From assembly GCF_000166335.1 (NCBI RefSeq), contig NC_014657.1:364501-428500 (forward strand): 64,000 nt of DNA. Direction: 5' to 3'. The position numbers and the translations under genes were made by a program. Shown here one piece after another: positions 9,777 through 19,938 of the stretch. The DNA comes from Caldicellulosiruptor owensensis OL (GTDB lineage Bacteria; Bacillota; Thermoanaerobacteria; Caldicellulosiruptorales; Caldicellulosiruptoraceae). The notes under the pieces are model-generated. The model had not been told where the DNA came from, did not search any database, and worked only from the letters and a program-made list of their open reading frames with translations. Numbering within the stretch: position 1 is the first letter of the stretch; each line of letters starts with the position of its first letter.

Positions 9777-10823
9777 ATGATTAAATATAGAAAAGAAAAC
9801 AAAATATTGTTTAAAATATTATGGGAAGCAAGAACGTTAATAGCATTGTTTATTTTAGTAGCCATATTTGGTATAAAAGTGCCTAATTTCTTGACAGTAG
9901 AGAATATGTTAACAGTAACAAAACATGTAGCTGAATATGCATTATTGGGCATAGGAATGACTTTTATTATTTTGACAGGAGGAATAGACTTATCAGTTGG
10001 GTCAATAGTTGGGTTTGCTGCGATGATAGCAGGTGGTTTTATTTACGAAGGAATTGTTTTGCAGAAACTTGGTATTACAATATTTTTAAGTATACCACTA
10101 GTCATTATATTAACCTTAATAATATCAGCATTAGTAGGTACTCTTAATGGTTTAATAATTAGTTATGTTCGTATACCACCATTTATTGCAACATTGGGTA
10201 CAATGTATGTATTTAGAGGTTTTGCATTACTACGTTCAAATGGCATGACATTCCCGAACCTTCAAGGCAAACCTGATTATGGTAATACAGGTTTTGAGTG
10301 GTTAGGACAAGGTTTTATTGGTGGTATACCTGTAGCAGTAATAATATTTATAATTGTTGCTATAATTGCAGCATATTTATTAAGCAAAACACCATTTGGG
10401 TGGTATGTTTACGCTGTTGGAGGAAATGAAAAAGCGGCTGAATTAAGTGGGTTAAAAGTCAAAAAAATAAAAATTTTATGTTATACAATTTCGGGATTTT
10501 GTGCAGGTTTAGTTGGATTAATAGTTGCATCTGAGCTTGTAGCTTCACATCCTGCTATTGGAGAAGGTTGGGAGATGAATGCAATTGCAGCAGCAGTTCT
10601 TGGAGGTGCTTCACTTTCTGGAGGAATTGGTAGTATAGGAGGAACAGTTATAGGTGCTTTCATTATTGGTGTTTTAAATGACGGTATGGTTATGATGGGG
10701 GTATCCGAATTTTGGCAAAAAGTAGTAAAAGGAATAGTTATAGTTTTAGCTGTAGGATTAGATATATTACAGCAAGAAATTAGAAAAAGGCAGATTACGA
10801 AAGCAATACCTGATGGAAAGTAA
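9777..10823 (+). CDS. Sugar ABC transporter permease (RbsC-like)
   Basis: A 348-residue membrane protein with about eight to ten hydrophobic segments, the CUT2 permease of the adjacent ATPase. Typical family motifs are TFIILTGGIDLSVGSIVGFAAM, FIATLGTMYVFRG, GGNEKAAELSGLKV and AVLGGASLSGGIGSIGGTVIGAFIIGVL. GAGAGGAGAGAC lies upstream as the ribosome site. The specificity cannot be read from the sequence. Confidence 0.93.
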   Translation: MIKYRKENKILFKILWEARTLIALFILVAIFGIKVPNFLTVENMLTVTKHVAEYALLGIGMTFIILTGGIDLSVGSIVGFAAMIAGGFIYEGIVLQKLGITIFLSIPLVIILTLIISALVGTLNGLIISYVRIPPFIATLGTMYVFRGFALLRSNGMTFPNLQGKPDYGNTGFEWLGQGFIGGIPVAVIIFIIVAIIAAYLLSKTPFGWYVYAVGGNEKAAELSGLKVKKIKILCYTISGFCAGLVGLIVASELVASHPAIGEGWEMNAIAAAVLGGASLSGGIGSIGGTVIGAFIIGVLNDGMVMMGVSEFWQKVVKGIVIVLAVGLDILQQEIRKRQITKAIPDGK

Positions 10824-10866
10824 TAATTGGAACTTTATTAAAATTAAAATTTTTGAAGGTGAAAGT

Positions 10867-11805
10867 ATGTCTGATATTTGTGTACTGGGTAGTGTTAATA
10901 TGGATGTAGTTATAAAGGTTGATGATATGCCTGCAGTCGGGGAGACCATAAAAGCAAAAGAAATAAAAAAGATTTGTGGTGGTAAAGGTGCAAATCAAGC
11001 TGTTGCTGTGGCACGGCTTGGTGGAAATGTTAGTTTCATTGGGTGCATAGGAAAAGATGAAAATGGCGAAATATTATTAGAAACCCTGAAAAGAGAAAAA
11101 ATTGATACAAAAACTATAAGATTGGATGATAATTTACCTACTGGTGTTGCTTATATCATTGTAGACAAAAAAGGAAAAAATTTGATATTAGTTTATTCAG
11201 GAATGAATAGTGATTTGAATGAAAATGATGTATATAACAACAAAGAAGTAATAGCCAACTCAAAAATATTAATTTCTCAATTGGAGATTCCAATCAATAC
11301 AGTAATTAAAGCATTCAAAATAGCTAAAGAAAATAAAGTAATAACCATTTTAAATCCTTCTCCAGTAAGTGATATACCTGATGAACTTTACAGATTATGC
11401 GATATAATAATTCCAAATGAAATGGAAGCAGAAAGGTTAACAGGTATATATCCGGCAACTTTGAGTGATATCGAAAAGATTGGAGAGTTTTTCTATCACA
11501 AGAGCATAAAAATTTCAATTATAACATTAGGTGAAAGAGGTTCAGCTGTATATTATAATGGGAAGATTAATATAGTACCGAGCATTCAAGTTAATGTTAT
11601 AGATACTACAGCAGCTGGAGATACTTTTATAGGTGCATTTGCTTGGCAATTGTCAAAAACTGACGAGTTGACTTTTGAAAAATTATGCAAAATAGTGGAA
11701 TTAGCTAATAAAGTGGCAGCAATTTCAGTTACAAAAGAGGGAGCTCAATCATCAATTCCTTATCTCTCAGAAGTAATAGGTATGTATGGGAGTGTTGATA
11801 TATGA
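10867..11805 (+). CDS. rbsK: Ribokinase (PfkB family)
   Basis: This 312-residue cytoplasmic kinase phosphorylates D-ribose, or a similar pentose, at O5 with ATP. It shows the PfkB signature 1 ([16 protein letters not shown]) and signature 2 in the variant [13 protein letters not shown], where the usual second Gly-Ala is Ala-Ala; the catalytic Asp of GD is kept. GSVNMDVV at the N-terminus is typical of ribokinases. The start ATG 10867 with GAAGGTGAAAG upstream is preferred over ATG 10813, which lacks the family N-terminus. The stop overlaps the rbsD start by four bases (ATGA). Confidence 0.88.
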   Translation: MSDICVLGSVNMDVVIKVDDMPAVGETIKAKEIKKICGGKGANQAVAVARLGGNVSFIGCIGKDENGEILLETLKREKIDTKTIRLDDNLPTGVAYIIVDKKGKNLILVYSGMNSDLNENDVYNNKEVIANSKILISQLEIPINTVIKAFKIAKENKVITILNPSPVSDIPDELYRLCDIIIPNEMEAERLTGIYPATLSDIEKIGEFFYHKSIKISIITLGERGSAVYYNGKINIVPSIQVNVIDTTAAGDTFIGAFAWQLSKTDELTFEKLCKIVELANKVAAISVTKEGAQSSIPYLSEVIGMYGSVDI

Positions 11806-12197
11806 AAAAGGGAGTTTTATTGAATTCTGAAATATCAAAAGTTATTGCAGAAATGGGGCACACTGATATGCTTGCTATTGCAGATAGTGGTTTACCTATA
11901 CCTGTTAACGTAAAAAGAATTGATATTGCCCTTACAAGAGGAATACCCTCCCTTGTTGATACATTAAAGGTTGTTTTGTCAGAATTATATGTTGAAGAAG
12001 TTATATTAGCAGAAGAAATTATTTCTGAAAATACAAAACTTTATAACCAGCTTAATAAATTACTTGAACCTATTTCGATAAGATTACTTTCACATAAAGA
12101 GTTAAAAAAACAATTAATGTGCTGCAAAGCTGTTATTAGAACAGGAGAACAGACACCATATGCCAATATTATTTTGAAGTCAGGTGTTGTATTCTGA
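11802..12197 (+). CDS. rbsD: D-ribose pyranase
   Basis: A 131-residue RbsD/FucU-family mutarotase that interconverts pyranose and furanose forms of ribose so that ribokinase can act. The family features are [22 protein letters not shown] with the catalytic His, IADSGLPIP, and [13 protein letters not shown] near the C-terminus. The length is normal. It is translationally coupled to rbsK. Immediately after the stop lies a 17-bp direct repeat that marks the edge of an inserted element. Confidence 0.93.
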   Translation: MKKGVLLNSEISKVIAEMGHTDMLAIADSGLPIPVNVKRIDIALTRGIPSLVDTLKVVLSELYVEEVILAEEIISENTKLYNQLNKLLEPISIRLLSHKELKKQLMCCKAVIRTGEQTPYANIILKSGVVF

Positions 12198-12198
12198 T

Positions 12199-14080
12199 TT
12201 GATTAATAAAAAATATAGCCGTTTGCAAAATGGTTGGTGATTGAAGGTAACAGATGCCAATACTAACATGAAATACTATCAAGATACAAAAAGAAAAGCA
12301 AAATGATAACCAAATATTATCAATGCAAACAAAAATGATCAGCAACAAGCATATGACAAAAATTAACAATATCGAAAAAGACAATAGTATCCTAAGCCTT
12401 TTAGCTTCTTGGCTTTAGAAGGTTAAGTAAAAAACAAAGTCACAAATTTTTGGTAGATTAATGATTTAAGAAAAATTGTAGTTTTAAGCGATAAGTTTTT
12501 TGAGTTTGTTAAGCTTTTTGATAGTTAATTTAGAACAATAGAGTTTGATATTGTGAGCAAGGATAAACAAAAGTGAGTAAGTAATTGCAGAGAGTAAAAA
12601 ATCAGAGAAGATAGAAATATGGTCATAAGTACAGATGACATCGGAGCCCATATAGGATTTTAGGTGATAAATAGTCTGCTCCACAAACGACACGTTTATT
12701 GTAGAGAGGTCTAAAAACTCTTGAGAATTTCTGCTCAGACCTGGGAAAGAGCGAAAATCGTCAGGGTAAGTGTAGACTATTGCTGCCAGATTTAGAGAAA
12801 GTAACAAGGCTTAAGGGCAAGAGCAAATGCGTTTGCCATCTTTGTAAGAAGACATAGGACAAGTCCATTTAAGAGGGACAGAACGATTTTTACCCTGACA
12901 TTTGCCTTCAGGCTTAATAAGGTTGATTGAACTTTTTGCAGATAGGGACACCATCTTCAGAAATAATGATATTAGGGCTTGATGTAGGTGTAGTATTTTT
13001 AGAGGCTCTTGGATTTAGAGGGATAATGATTTTGGAGAAGTTGAAAGTGTTTTTTAAAGTTGAGTAGATGTTATGTGCATCCAAGGCACTGTCAGCGATG
13101 AAAGTGGAGAAATTTTTGGGAATGTAAGAGAATAGAGTTTCGAGCGAAGGAAATAAGGCAAAAGAAGTCAGAGATAGCCTTTGCTTTTGGAGGGTAAGAA
13201 GGAGAATCAGAGTTAAACAGAGGTACTAAAGCCAAAGGGATACCGAGAGCGCTTATGATGACAGCGAATTTTAAAGCCCAGCAGAAATGGCCATTTATGA
13301 ACATAAGACGGATATTAGAAAAAGCTATTTGCAGTTTTAGGCAAAGAAGAATAAACAACAAGAGAGTAGATTTTATCAGAGGACAGCTCAGGATTAGCTT
13401 TTGAGGTATTTTTCAGCAGTAGATGAATGAATTTAGGGTTATTTTCACGGACCTTTGGGACAATACCGGTTGTATCGAAGATTAAGATTGAAGCAAGTTC
13501 AGGGGACTGCCTAATAGAAACATTGTGTGCATGGATAGAGATATTTTGAAAAAGTTTATGGATTTCGCTGTTAAAGATTATCTTGATGCGCGAGAAGGTT
13601 GAAATAGATGGAACATTACCATTTAAGTTACAGAAAGAACGAAGTTCATGGCAGTATAAGGAGAACAGCGCAAAGCTGAGTAAGGGTATTGAGTTTGAGT
13701 AATTTTGGGACAAAGAAGCACAGAAGCATAGATTCTAAGGAGAAGCATCTATGCTTGCCAAAGTGTTTATAGTAAGCATTGTAGAAAGAAGAAGGTATTG
13801 TAGTTTGATAAGTTGATGAATTTATTAAATAAGCCCAAGAGGGCATCAAGAGTTGTAGAGAGCCGAAGCCTTTAGGTGGGAGAATAGATCGAGGAAAGAA
13901 AGTTGTTTAGGTTTGTTGTTGAACATTTTGGAGTCCCTCCTCATAGTAGAAAATTTGTTTTATATAATCATATTTTACTACAACTATGAGGAGGGTGACC
14001 AGACTTTTTCGAATCTTTATAAAGCTTGATAACGCTCATATTGAGCGTTTCTGCAAAAGGCTATTGATTAATAAAAAATA
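12199..14080. mobile_element. Insertion element with 17-bp direct repeats and terminal inverted repeats
   Basis: TTGATTAATAAAAAATA occurs at 12199-12215 and again at 14064-14080. Just inside, TAGCCGTTTGCAaAA on the left and TAGCCTTTTGCAgAA read inward from the right are inverse ends with two mismatches. Together these mark a complete element of about 1.85 kb. Removing it plus one repeat places the AGGAGG of the transketolase gene directly behind rbsD, restoring a continuous operon. Inside is a degenerate transposase on the minus strand. A large inverted repeat (CCCTCCTCATAGT, 13935-13947, and its inverse, 13983-13995) stands before the transposase start. Confidence 0.75.
12484..13926 (-). pseudogene. 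Degenerate DDE-type transposase
   Basis: Pieces in shifting frames chain into one transposase starting at ATG 13926 (MFNNKPKQLSFLDLF). In order they are FYNAYYKHFGKHRCFSLESMLLCFFV, ILIFDTTGIVPKVRENNPKF with the first catalytic Asp, LMFINGHFCWALKFAVI and ADSALDAHNIYSTL with the second Asp. A cysteine-rich part and YTYPDDFRSFPGLSR follow. This order matches a clostridial DDE transposase type I know by pattern but whose IS family name I cannot give with certainty. Several frameshifts and stops make it inactive. Confidence 0.7.
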
Positions 14081-14097
14081 AAAAAGGAGGCCTGTGG

Positions 14098-14946
14098 GTG
14101 AGACACGTAACAATTTATGAATTGATAAAAAAATCGCTCAAAATACGTAAACAAATAGTCCAGATGATATATAAAGCCAAAAGTGGTCATATAGGTGGTT
14201 CATTATCAAGTGTTGATATTTTAGTAACATTGTTTTACAGGATTATGAACTTGGATAAAGGTGATGAAAGCGATAAGTTTGTTTTGAGTAAAGGTCATAG
14301 TGTAGAAGGATACTATGCAATATTAGCAGATATTGGATATTTGCCGGAAGATGAATTAGAAAGGTATTGCCAGTTTGGTTCTATTTTAATAGGTCATCCA
14401 ACAAACAAAGTAAAAGGTATTGAAGTAAATACAGGTTCTTTAGGCCATGGGCTGTCAGTTGGTGCAGGAATGGCTTTGGCAGGGAAAAGAAAAGGGAAGA
14501 ACTACAGGGTTTTCGTATTGATGGGAGATGGTGAGTTAGCAGAAGGTTCAGTATGGGAAGCAGCAATGTTTGCAGCAAATTATAAACTGGATAATCTTGT
14601 AGCAATTATTGATAGGAACAAGTTACAGATAAGTGGGGGTACCGAAGAGGTAATGAAATTAGAACCGCTGAGGCAAAAATGGGAAGCATTTGGCTGGAAA
14701 GTATTTGAATTAGATGGTCACAACTATGAAGAATTAATAGAAATTTTGACGAAAATCCCGGTTGAGAAGGACAAACCACATCTTATTATAGCAAACACCA
14801 CTAAAGGGAAAGGAGTTTCATTTATAGAAAACAAAGCGCAATGGCATCATAAAGTTCCGACTGAAGAAGAGTATATAAAAGCCATACAAGAACTTGATAT
14901 GCAACTTCAGGAGGTAGAAGAACGTGAATCAAAAAATTGCCTGTAG
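14098..14946 (+). CDS. Transketolase, N-terminal (TPP-binding) subunit
   Basis: A 282-residue half-transketolase binding thiamine diphosphate. Key features are KAKSGHIGGSLSSVDILV near the N-terminus, FVLSKGHSVEGYYA, NTGSLGHGLSVGAGMALAGK and the TPP/Mg motif GDGELAEGSVWEA...NLVAIIDRN. The start is GTG 14098 with AGGAGG eight bases upstream. It overlaps the C-terminal subunit gene by 23 bases. Split transketolases in sugar operons often act on unusual ketose phosphates. Together with the FGGY kinase downstream this one may act on D-apulose 4-phosphate, but a general pentose-phosphate role is equally possible from sequence alone. Confidence 0.9.
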   Translation: MRHVTIYELIKKSLKIRKQIVQMIYKAKSGHIGGSLSSVDILVTLFYRIMNLDKGDESDKFVLSKGHSVEGYYAILADIGYLPEDELERYCQFGSILIGHPTNKVKGIEVNTGSLGHGLSVGAGMALAGKRKGKNYRVFVLMGDGELAEGSVWEAAMFAANYKLDNLVAIIDRNKLQISGGTEEVMKLEPLRQKWEAFGWKVFELDGHNYEELIEILTKIPVEKDKPHLIIANTTKGKGVSFIENKAQWHHKVPTEEEYIKAIQELDMQLQEVEERESKNCL

Positions 14947-15862
14947 AGTAGCTTTTTCTGAGGCTCTTTTAGAGGAAGCTAAGAAAGATAAAGATGTAAT
15001 TGTTGTTACAACAGATGCAAGGGGTTCAGCAAGTGTAGACAATTTTGCAAGGGAATTACCAGAGCAATTTGTTGAAGTAGGGATAGCAGAACAGAATGCT
15101 GTTGGTGTTGCAGCTGGCCTATCAATATGTGGATTTAAGCCTTTTGTGTGCGGGCCTGCATGCTTTTTGAGTGCGAGAAGTTTTGAGCAGGTGAAAGTAG
15201 ATGTTGCATATTCTAAAACGAATGTAAAGATAATTGGTGTTAGTGGTGGAGTAAGCTATGGTCCACTTGGAGGAACACATCATGCTTTTCATGATATAGC
15301 AGCATTTAGGGCGGTTCCAAATATGACAGTCATATTACCTTCTGATGCTAATTTAGCAAAAGCTATTGCACGCACTTTAGTTAATCACAGAGGACCAGTA
15401 TACGTAAGAATGGGGAGGAACCCTGTACCAGTTGTGTATTCTGAAGAACCTCATTTTGAGATAGGCAAAGCAAATGTATTATTAGAAGGTGATGACATTG
15501 CGATTGTTGCTTGTGGAGAGGTAGTCAAGAACGCTTTTGATGCAGCGCTATTACTAAGAGAAAAGGGAATTTATGCTAAGGTTGTTGACATGCATACATT
15601 AAAGCCTATAGATGAAGAGTTAATAATTGAAATTGCTAAAAAATACAAGGTTATTTTTACAGTAGAAGAACATAACACAAATGGTGGATTAGGTGATGCT
15701 GTAGCAGGGTTAGTAGCTAAACATAGTCCAAAAGAGATTGTTAAAATAGCCTTGCCAGACGAAGACATGATAACAGGCAGCCAATTTGAAATTTATGATT
15801 ATTATGGTTTGAGTGCCGAAAAAATTGTAAGTAGAGTATTATCAGAGTTTGAGAGGAGGTAA
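14924..15862 (+). CDS. Transketolase, C-terminal (pyrimidine-binding) subunit
   Basis: The 312-residue partner of the preceding subunit. It carries the pyrimidine-binding domain (DNFARELPEQFVEVGIAEQNAVGVAAGLS, with the catalytic-type Glu in GIAEQN), then GVSYGPLGGTHHAFHDIA. The C-terminal transketolase domain (ADVIACGEVV-like IVACGEVVKNA, KVVDMHTLKPID, VEEHNTNGGLGDAVA) follows. The start is GTG 14924 behind GGAGG inside the end of the upstream gene, so translation is coupled. The two gene products together equal one full transketolase. Confidence 0.9.
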   Translation: MNQKIACRVAFSEALLEEAKKDKDVIVVTTDARGSASVDNFARELPEQFVEVGIAEQNAVGVAAGLSICGFKPFVCGPACFLSARSFEQVKVDVAYSKTNVKIIGVSGGVSYGPLGGTHHAFHDIAAFRAVPNMTVILPSDANLAKAIARTLVNHRGPVYVRMGRNPVPVVYSEEPHFEIGKANVLLEGDDIAIVACGEVVKNAFDAALLLREKGIYAKVVDMHTLKPIDEELIIEIAKKYKVIFTVEEHNTNGGLGDAVAGLVAKHSPKEIVKIALPDEDMITGSQFEIYDYYGLSAEKIVSRVLSEFERR

Positions 15863-15867
15863 AAAAA

Positions 15868-17343
15868 TTGGCATATATTCTGGTTATTGACCAGAGCACA
15901 TCAGCTACAAAAGCAATTATATTTGACGAGAAAGCTAATATTGTAAAAAGGAGCAATGTATATCACAAACAAATTTATCCAAGACCTGGTTGGGTAGAGC
16001 ATGACCCTGAAGAAATATATAATAATACTGTATTAGCAATAAAAACGGTTTTAAATGAGAGTGAAGTAGATCCTTCAGAAATTATAGCATTGGGTATAAC
16101 AAATCAAAGAGAAACAGCTTTGGTATGGGATAAGACTACAGGAAAGCCTGTATATAACGCGGTTGTATGGCAGTGCAAAAGAGGAGAAGAGATTTGTGAA
16201 AGGATACGTTCTGAGGAGACAGAAGAAGTAATAAAGAAAAAGACGGGATTAAAATTATCACCATACTTTTCAGCAGCAAAAGTAAAGTGGATACTTGATA
16301 ATTTAAATGAGACTTATAATAGGAATAATCTGTTATTTGGTACTATTGATTGCTGGCTTGTGTGGAAGCTAACGAAGGGAGAAAGTTATGCAACAGATTA
16401 TTCCAATGCGAGCAGGACTCAGCTTTTTAATATTGTAGATTTAAAATGGGATGAAGAACTATTTTCTTTATTTGGGATTGACTTAATAGAAAAGCCTAAA
16501 GTATTGTGTTCAGATGAAATTTTTGGCTATACAACAGCTGAAGGGATATTTCCAAAGCCAATTCCAATTTGTGGTGTTATAGGGGATTCACAGGGTGCAT
16601 TATTTGGGCAAGGATGCTGGAGTGAAGGTGATATAAAAGCAACATATGGAACAGGTTCTTCAATAATGATGAATACAGGGGAACGAGTTGTTATTTCAGA
16701 CAAGCTTTCAACTTCGATTGCGTGGGGATTTGGTGGGAAGGTAAGTTATGTAATAGAGGGTAATATAAACTTTTCTGGTGCTACATTAAAATGGTTAGCA
16801 GAGAATTTAGAACTCATTGGAAGTGTTAAGGAATGTTCAAACATAGCTAAGCAAGTAAAAAGTACAGATGGCGTTTATTTTGTACCTGCATTTACAGGAT
16901 TGGCATCACCGTATTGGAACAGCAGAGCAAAAGCTGCAATAGTAGGTATGAATGTCGATACTAAAAAAGCACATATAGTTCGAGCAGCAGAGGAATCGAT
17001 GGCTTATCAAGTGAGGGATATAATCGAAGCTGTAAAAGAAGTATTTCCTACTAATATTTATAAATTAAATGCTGATGGTGGACCGACAAAAGATGAATTT
17101 TTAATGCAGTTTCAAGCTGATATATTAGGGATACCAGTATGTGTAAATAATCTTGAAGAAGTGTCAGCACTTGGCGCGATGTTAATGGCGGGATTTGGTA
17201 TAAAAATGTGGCATAAACATAGTGAAGTGTTGAATTTAATAAAACATGACCGTGTATATATAAACAATATGGATGAAATTACAAGAGAGCAACTCTACAG
17301 AGGTTGGAAAAGAGCAGTTGATAGTGTTCTGATTAATTCATAA
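15868..17343 (+). CDS. FGGY-family carbohydrate kinase (glycerol kinase-like)
   Basis: A 491-residue two-domain sugar kinase. The N-terminal ATPase fold has IDQSTSATKAIIFDE, then GITNQRETALVWDKTTGKPVYNAVVWQ and GTIDCWLVWKLT. The C-terminal half has YGTGSSIMMNTG, TGLASPYWNSRAKAAIVGM and LNADGGPTKDEFLMQFQADILGIPV. By pattern it is nearest glycerol kinases, but the operon (split transketolase, isomerase-like gene, pentose transporter) points to a ketopentose. D-apulose kinases are FGGY proteins with exactly these neighbours. The start is TTG 15868, eight bases after GAGGAGG. The substrate is unproven. Confidence 0.85.
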   Translation: MAYILVIDQSTSATKAIIFDEKANIVKRSNVYHKQIYPRPGWVEHDPEEIYNNTVLAIKTVLNESEVDPSEIIALGITNQRETALVWDKTTGKPVYNAVVWQCKRGEEICERIRSEETEEVIKKKTGLKLSPYFSAAKVKWILDNLNETYNRNNLLFGTIDCWLVWKLTKGESYATDYSNASRTQLFNIVDLKWDEELFSLFGIDLIEKPKVLCSDEIFGYTTAEGIFPKPIPICGVIGDSQGALFGQGCWSEGDIKATYGTGSSIMMNTGERVVISDKLSTSIAWGFGGKVSYVIEGNINFSGATLKWLAENLELIGSVKECSNIAKQVKSTDGVYFVPAFTGLASPYWNSRAKAAIVGMNVDTKKAHIVRAAEESMAYQVRDIIEAVKEVFPTNIYKLNADGGPTKDEFLMQFQADILGIPVCVNNLEEVSALGAMLMAGFGIKMWHKHSEVLNLIKHDRVYINNMDEITREQLYRGWKRAVDSVLINS

Positions 17344-17415
17344 ATTTTAAATTTATAAAAGAAAGTGATAACATATTATATAGGAATTTATCATAACAAG
17401 AGATGGGGTAGAAAA

Positions 17416-18447
17416 ATGAAAGTTCGAATAAAGGACATAGCGAAGGCAGTAGGTGTGTCACCTGCTACAGTTTCGCTTGTTCTAAACAATAGACCTGGGA
17501 TAAGTGAAGAAACTAGAGAGAAGATTCTCAAGAAAATAGAGGAGCTTGGCTACAATTCCGGCAGAACAACTTCAAAGGCTGTGAGAGGTTTGACTAAAAA
17601 TATTCGATTTATAGTTTATAAAAAACATGGAAAAGTAGTTGGTGAAACTCCATTTTTCTCAGCTTTGATTGAGGGGATAGAACAAGAAGCACGTGATGAA
17701 GGCTTTAATTTACTTATTTCATATATCAATGAACAAAGTGGAGATAGACAGGAGATAATTCAAATAATAAAGGAAACACCTGTTGATGGTATTCTATTGC
17801 TTGCAACAGAGATGTATTCCCATGATTTGCTAATTTTTAATAATCTAACCCTGCCAATAGTGGTTTTGGACAGTTACTTAGAAGACAAAAATATGGATTT
17901 TGTGGTTATAGCCAATGCAGAGGCAATTTACAGTGCCACAGTTTATCTAATTCAAAAGGGGCATAGAGAAATTGGATATCTTGATAGTTCTGTATGGATT
18001 AAAAATTTTGAAGAAAGAAAAGAAGGTTACGAAAAAGCGATACTACAAAGTGGATTGGTATTTAAAAAAGAATTTATTTTAAGTTTAGAACCAACTTTAG
18101 ATGGTGCGTATAAGGATATGAAAGAGATTCTGGGAAATGGTACAGAGCTTCCCACTGCATTTGTTGCAGCAAATGATATTATTGCATTTGGTGCAATGAA
18201 GGCTTTAAAAGAGGCAGGAATTAAAATTCCTGATGATATTTCTATTATTGGTTTAGATGACATGCCATTTTGTGAAATATGTGACCCACCAATAACCACA
18301 TTAAGAGTTTACAAAGAAAGAATGGGTAAAATTGCAGTAAAAAGATTAATAGAAAGGATAATGAATAATGTTGAAGAAAGGGTCAAAATAGAGGTTAGAA
18401 CTGAGCTGATAGAAAGAAAAAGTGTTAAAGATAATATGTTATATTAA
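17416..18447 (+). CDS. LacI-family transcriptional regulator
   Basis: A 343-residue regulator. An N-terminal helix-turn-helix (VRIKDIAKAVGVSPATVSLVLNNRPGISEETREKI) with hinge is followed by a periplasmic-binding-like effector domain (FFSALIEGIEQEARDEGF, PVDGILLLATE, AFVAANDIIAFGAMKAL, DISIIGLDDMPF). It lies inside the sugar operon, so it probably responds to the imported sugar or a phosphorylated intermediate and controls the promoter near 6057. The start ATG 17416 (MKVRIKD) is chosen because the HTH begins there; the upstream ATG adds 17 residues without homology. Confidence 0.9.
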   Translation: MKVRIKDIAKAVGVSPATVSLVLNNRPGISEETREKILKKIEELGYNSGRTTSKAVRGLTKNIRFIVYKKHGKVVGETPFFSALIEGIEQEARDEGFNLLISYINEQSGDRQEIIQIIKETPVDGILLLATEMYSHDLLIFNNLTLPIVVLDSYLEDKNMDFVVIANAEAIYSATVYLIQKGHREIGYLDSSVWIKNFEERKEGYEKAILQSGLVFKKEFILSLEPTLDGAYKDMKEILGNGTELPTAFVAANDIIAFGAMKALKEAGIKIPDDISIIGLDDMPFCEICDPPITTLRVYKERMGKIAVKRLIERIMNNVEERVKIEVRTELIERKSVKDNMLY

Positions 18448-18467
18448 CAAAAAGGGGGATTTTAATT

Positions 18468-19877
18468 ATGAATGAAAAATGTTTTGGAGTAATAATATCA
18501 TCGAGACGTTTTTTTAATTCAAAGTTGGCCATTGAAGGCAGAGAGAAGCTGTTGAAAAAATTAGATGAATTAGGATTTAAGTACGTGGTGCTTTCGACTC
18601 AAGATACAGAAGGTGGGGTAGTATCTTCAGTTGAAGACGCGGTTAAGTGCGCGAGTTTATTTAAGGCAAACGAGGATAAGATAAAAGGTATAATAATTAG
18701 TTTACCTAATTTTGGTGATGAAGTAGCTGTTTCTACTGCAATAAAACTTTCAGGACTTAATGTGCCTGTTTTGGTTCATGGTTTCAATGATGATATGAAT
18801 AAAATGGAAGTAGAAAATAGACGAGATGCTTTTTGTGGTAAAATTTCTGTTTGTAATAATTTATATCAAATGGGAATAAAATTTACAACTACAACTTTGC
18901 ATACATGCGATGTAGAAGACAGTGTATTTGAAGAAGATTTAAGAAATTTTAACTCAATTTGTAACATAGTAGATGGATTAAGAAATATCAATATACTGCA
19001 GTTAGGAACTAGACCTGCTCCGTTTAAAACTGTGAGGTATTCAGAAAAATTATTGCAAAGGTATGGAATAAATGTTATTCCAGTTGATTTATCAGAAGTA
19101 ATTGCATATGCGAATTCATTAGATGCAAATAGTTCTGTTGTTAAAGAAAATATTGAGAGAATCAAAAACTATGGTTATATAGAAAACGAAGAGAAAGAAA
19201 AAGTTGAAAAGTCAGCCAAGTTATTAACAGCTATTGAATACTTTACAAAAACAAATAATTGCAAAGCAGGAGCAATACAATGTTGGGAATCTATTCAAAA
19301 TAACTATGGAACTGCAACCTGTCTTCCAATGAGTATTCTAACAGAGAGTGGAACACCATTTGCGTGCGAGACTGATATTATGGGTGCTATAAGTATGTTA
19401 ATTTTGTATTATGCATCAGGCATACCTGCAGGATATGTTGATTGGAACAACAATTACGACAATGATCCTAACAAATGCATAGCATTTCACTGTTCAGCAT
19501 ATGCAAAGAGTTTTTTGGCAAAAGTGCCGACTATTGGCACACTTGAAATACTTGGTGCGACGTTAGGTTATGAAAAGTGTTTTGGTTGTATAAAAGGAAG
19601 AATAGCAAAAGGCGATATGACTTACTTTAAGCTTAGCACTGATGATATTCAAGGTAAAGTTAAAGGTTATGTTGGTGAAGGAGAATTTACAGATGATCCG
19701 GTAAATACATGTGGTGCTTATGGTGTTTGTTATGTGCCAAAACTTCAGGAATTAATGAGCTACATATGCGAAAATGGTTTTGAACATCATGTTGCAATGG
19801 GAAGAGGAAAAGTTGCAAAAATAATAAATGAAGCAACTAATAAATATTTAGGCTGGGATATATACTGGCATCAATAG
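18468..19877 (+). CDS. L-fucose/L-arabinose isomerase-like protein
   Basis: A 469-residue protein of the fucose isomerase superfamily. These enzymes interconvert aldose and ketose sugars with a divalent metal. It shows a Rossmann-like first half (IKGIIISLPNFGDEVAVSTAIKLSGLNVPVLVHGFND), a middle segment LQLGTRPAPFKTVRYSEKLLQRYGINVIPVDLSEV and a metal/active-site half (GAIQCWESIQNNYGTATCLPMSILTESGTPFACETDIMGAIS). A final segment, FHHVAMGRGKVAKI-like EHHVAMGRGKVAKIINEA, closes it. The candidate metal ligands are the Glu of CWESI and the Glu-Thr-Asp of CETD. It follows the regulator with a GGGGG ribosome site. In this context it could turn the imported aldopentose into the ketose used by the FGGY kinase. 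Confidence 0.75.
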   Translation: MNEKCFGVIISSRRFFNSKLAIEGREKLLKKLDELGFKYVVLSTQDTEGGVVSSVEDAVKCASLFKANEDKIKGIIISLPNFGDEVAVSTAIKLSGLNVPVLVHGFNDDMNKMEVENRRDAFCGKISVCNNLYQMGIKFTTTTLHTCDVEDSVFEEDLRNFNSICNIVDGLRNINILQLGTRPAPFKTVRYSEKLLQRYGINVIPVDLSEVIAYANSLDANSSVVKENIERIKNYGYIENEEKEKVEKSAKLLTAIEYFTKTNNCKAGAIQCWESIQNNYGTATCLPMSILTESGTPFACETDIMGAISMLILYYASGIPAGYVDWNNNYDNDPNKCIAFHCSAYAKSFLAKVPTIGTLEILGATLGYEKCFGCIKGRIAKGDMTYFKLSTDDIQGKVKGYVGEGEFTDDPVNTCGAYGVCYVPKLQELMSYICENGFEHHVAMGRGKVAKIINEATNKYLGWDIYWHQ

Positions 19878-19938
19878 ATTTTGCATAAGTAAAATTACTT
19901 TTTAACTTATAAATACGAAATTTGAGGAGGTTAGAAAA

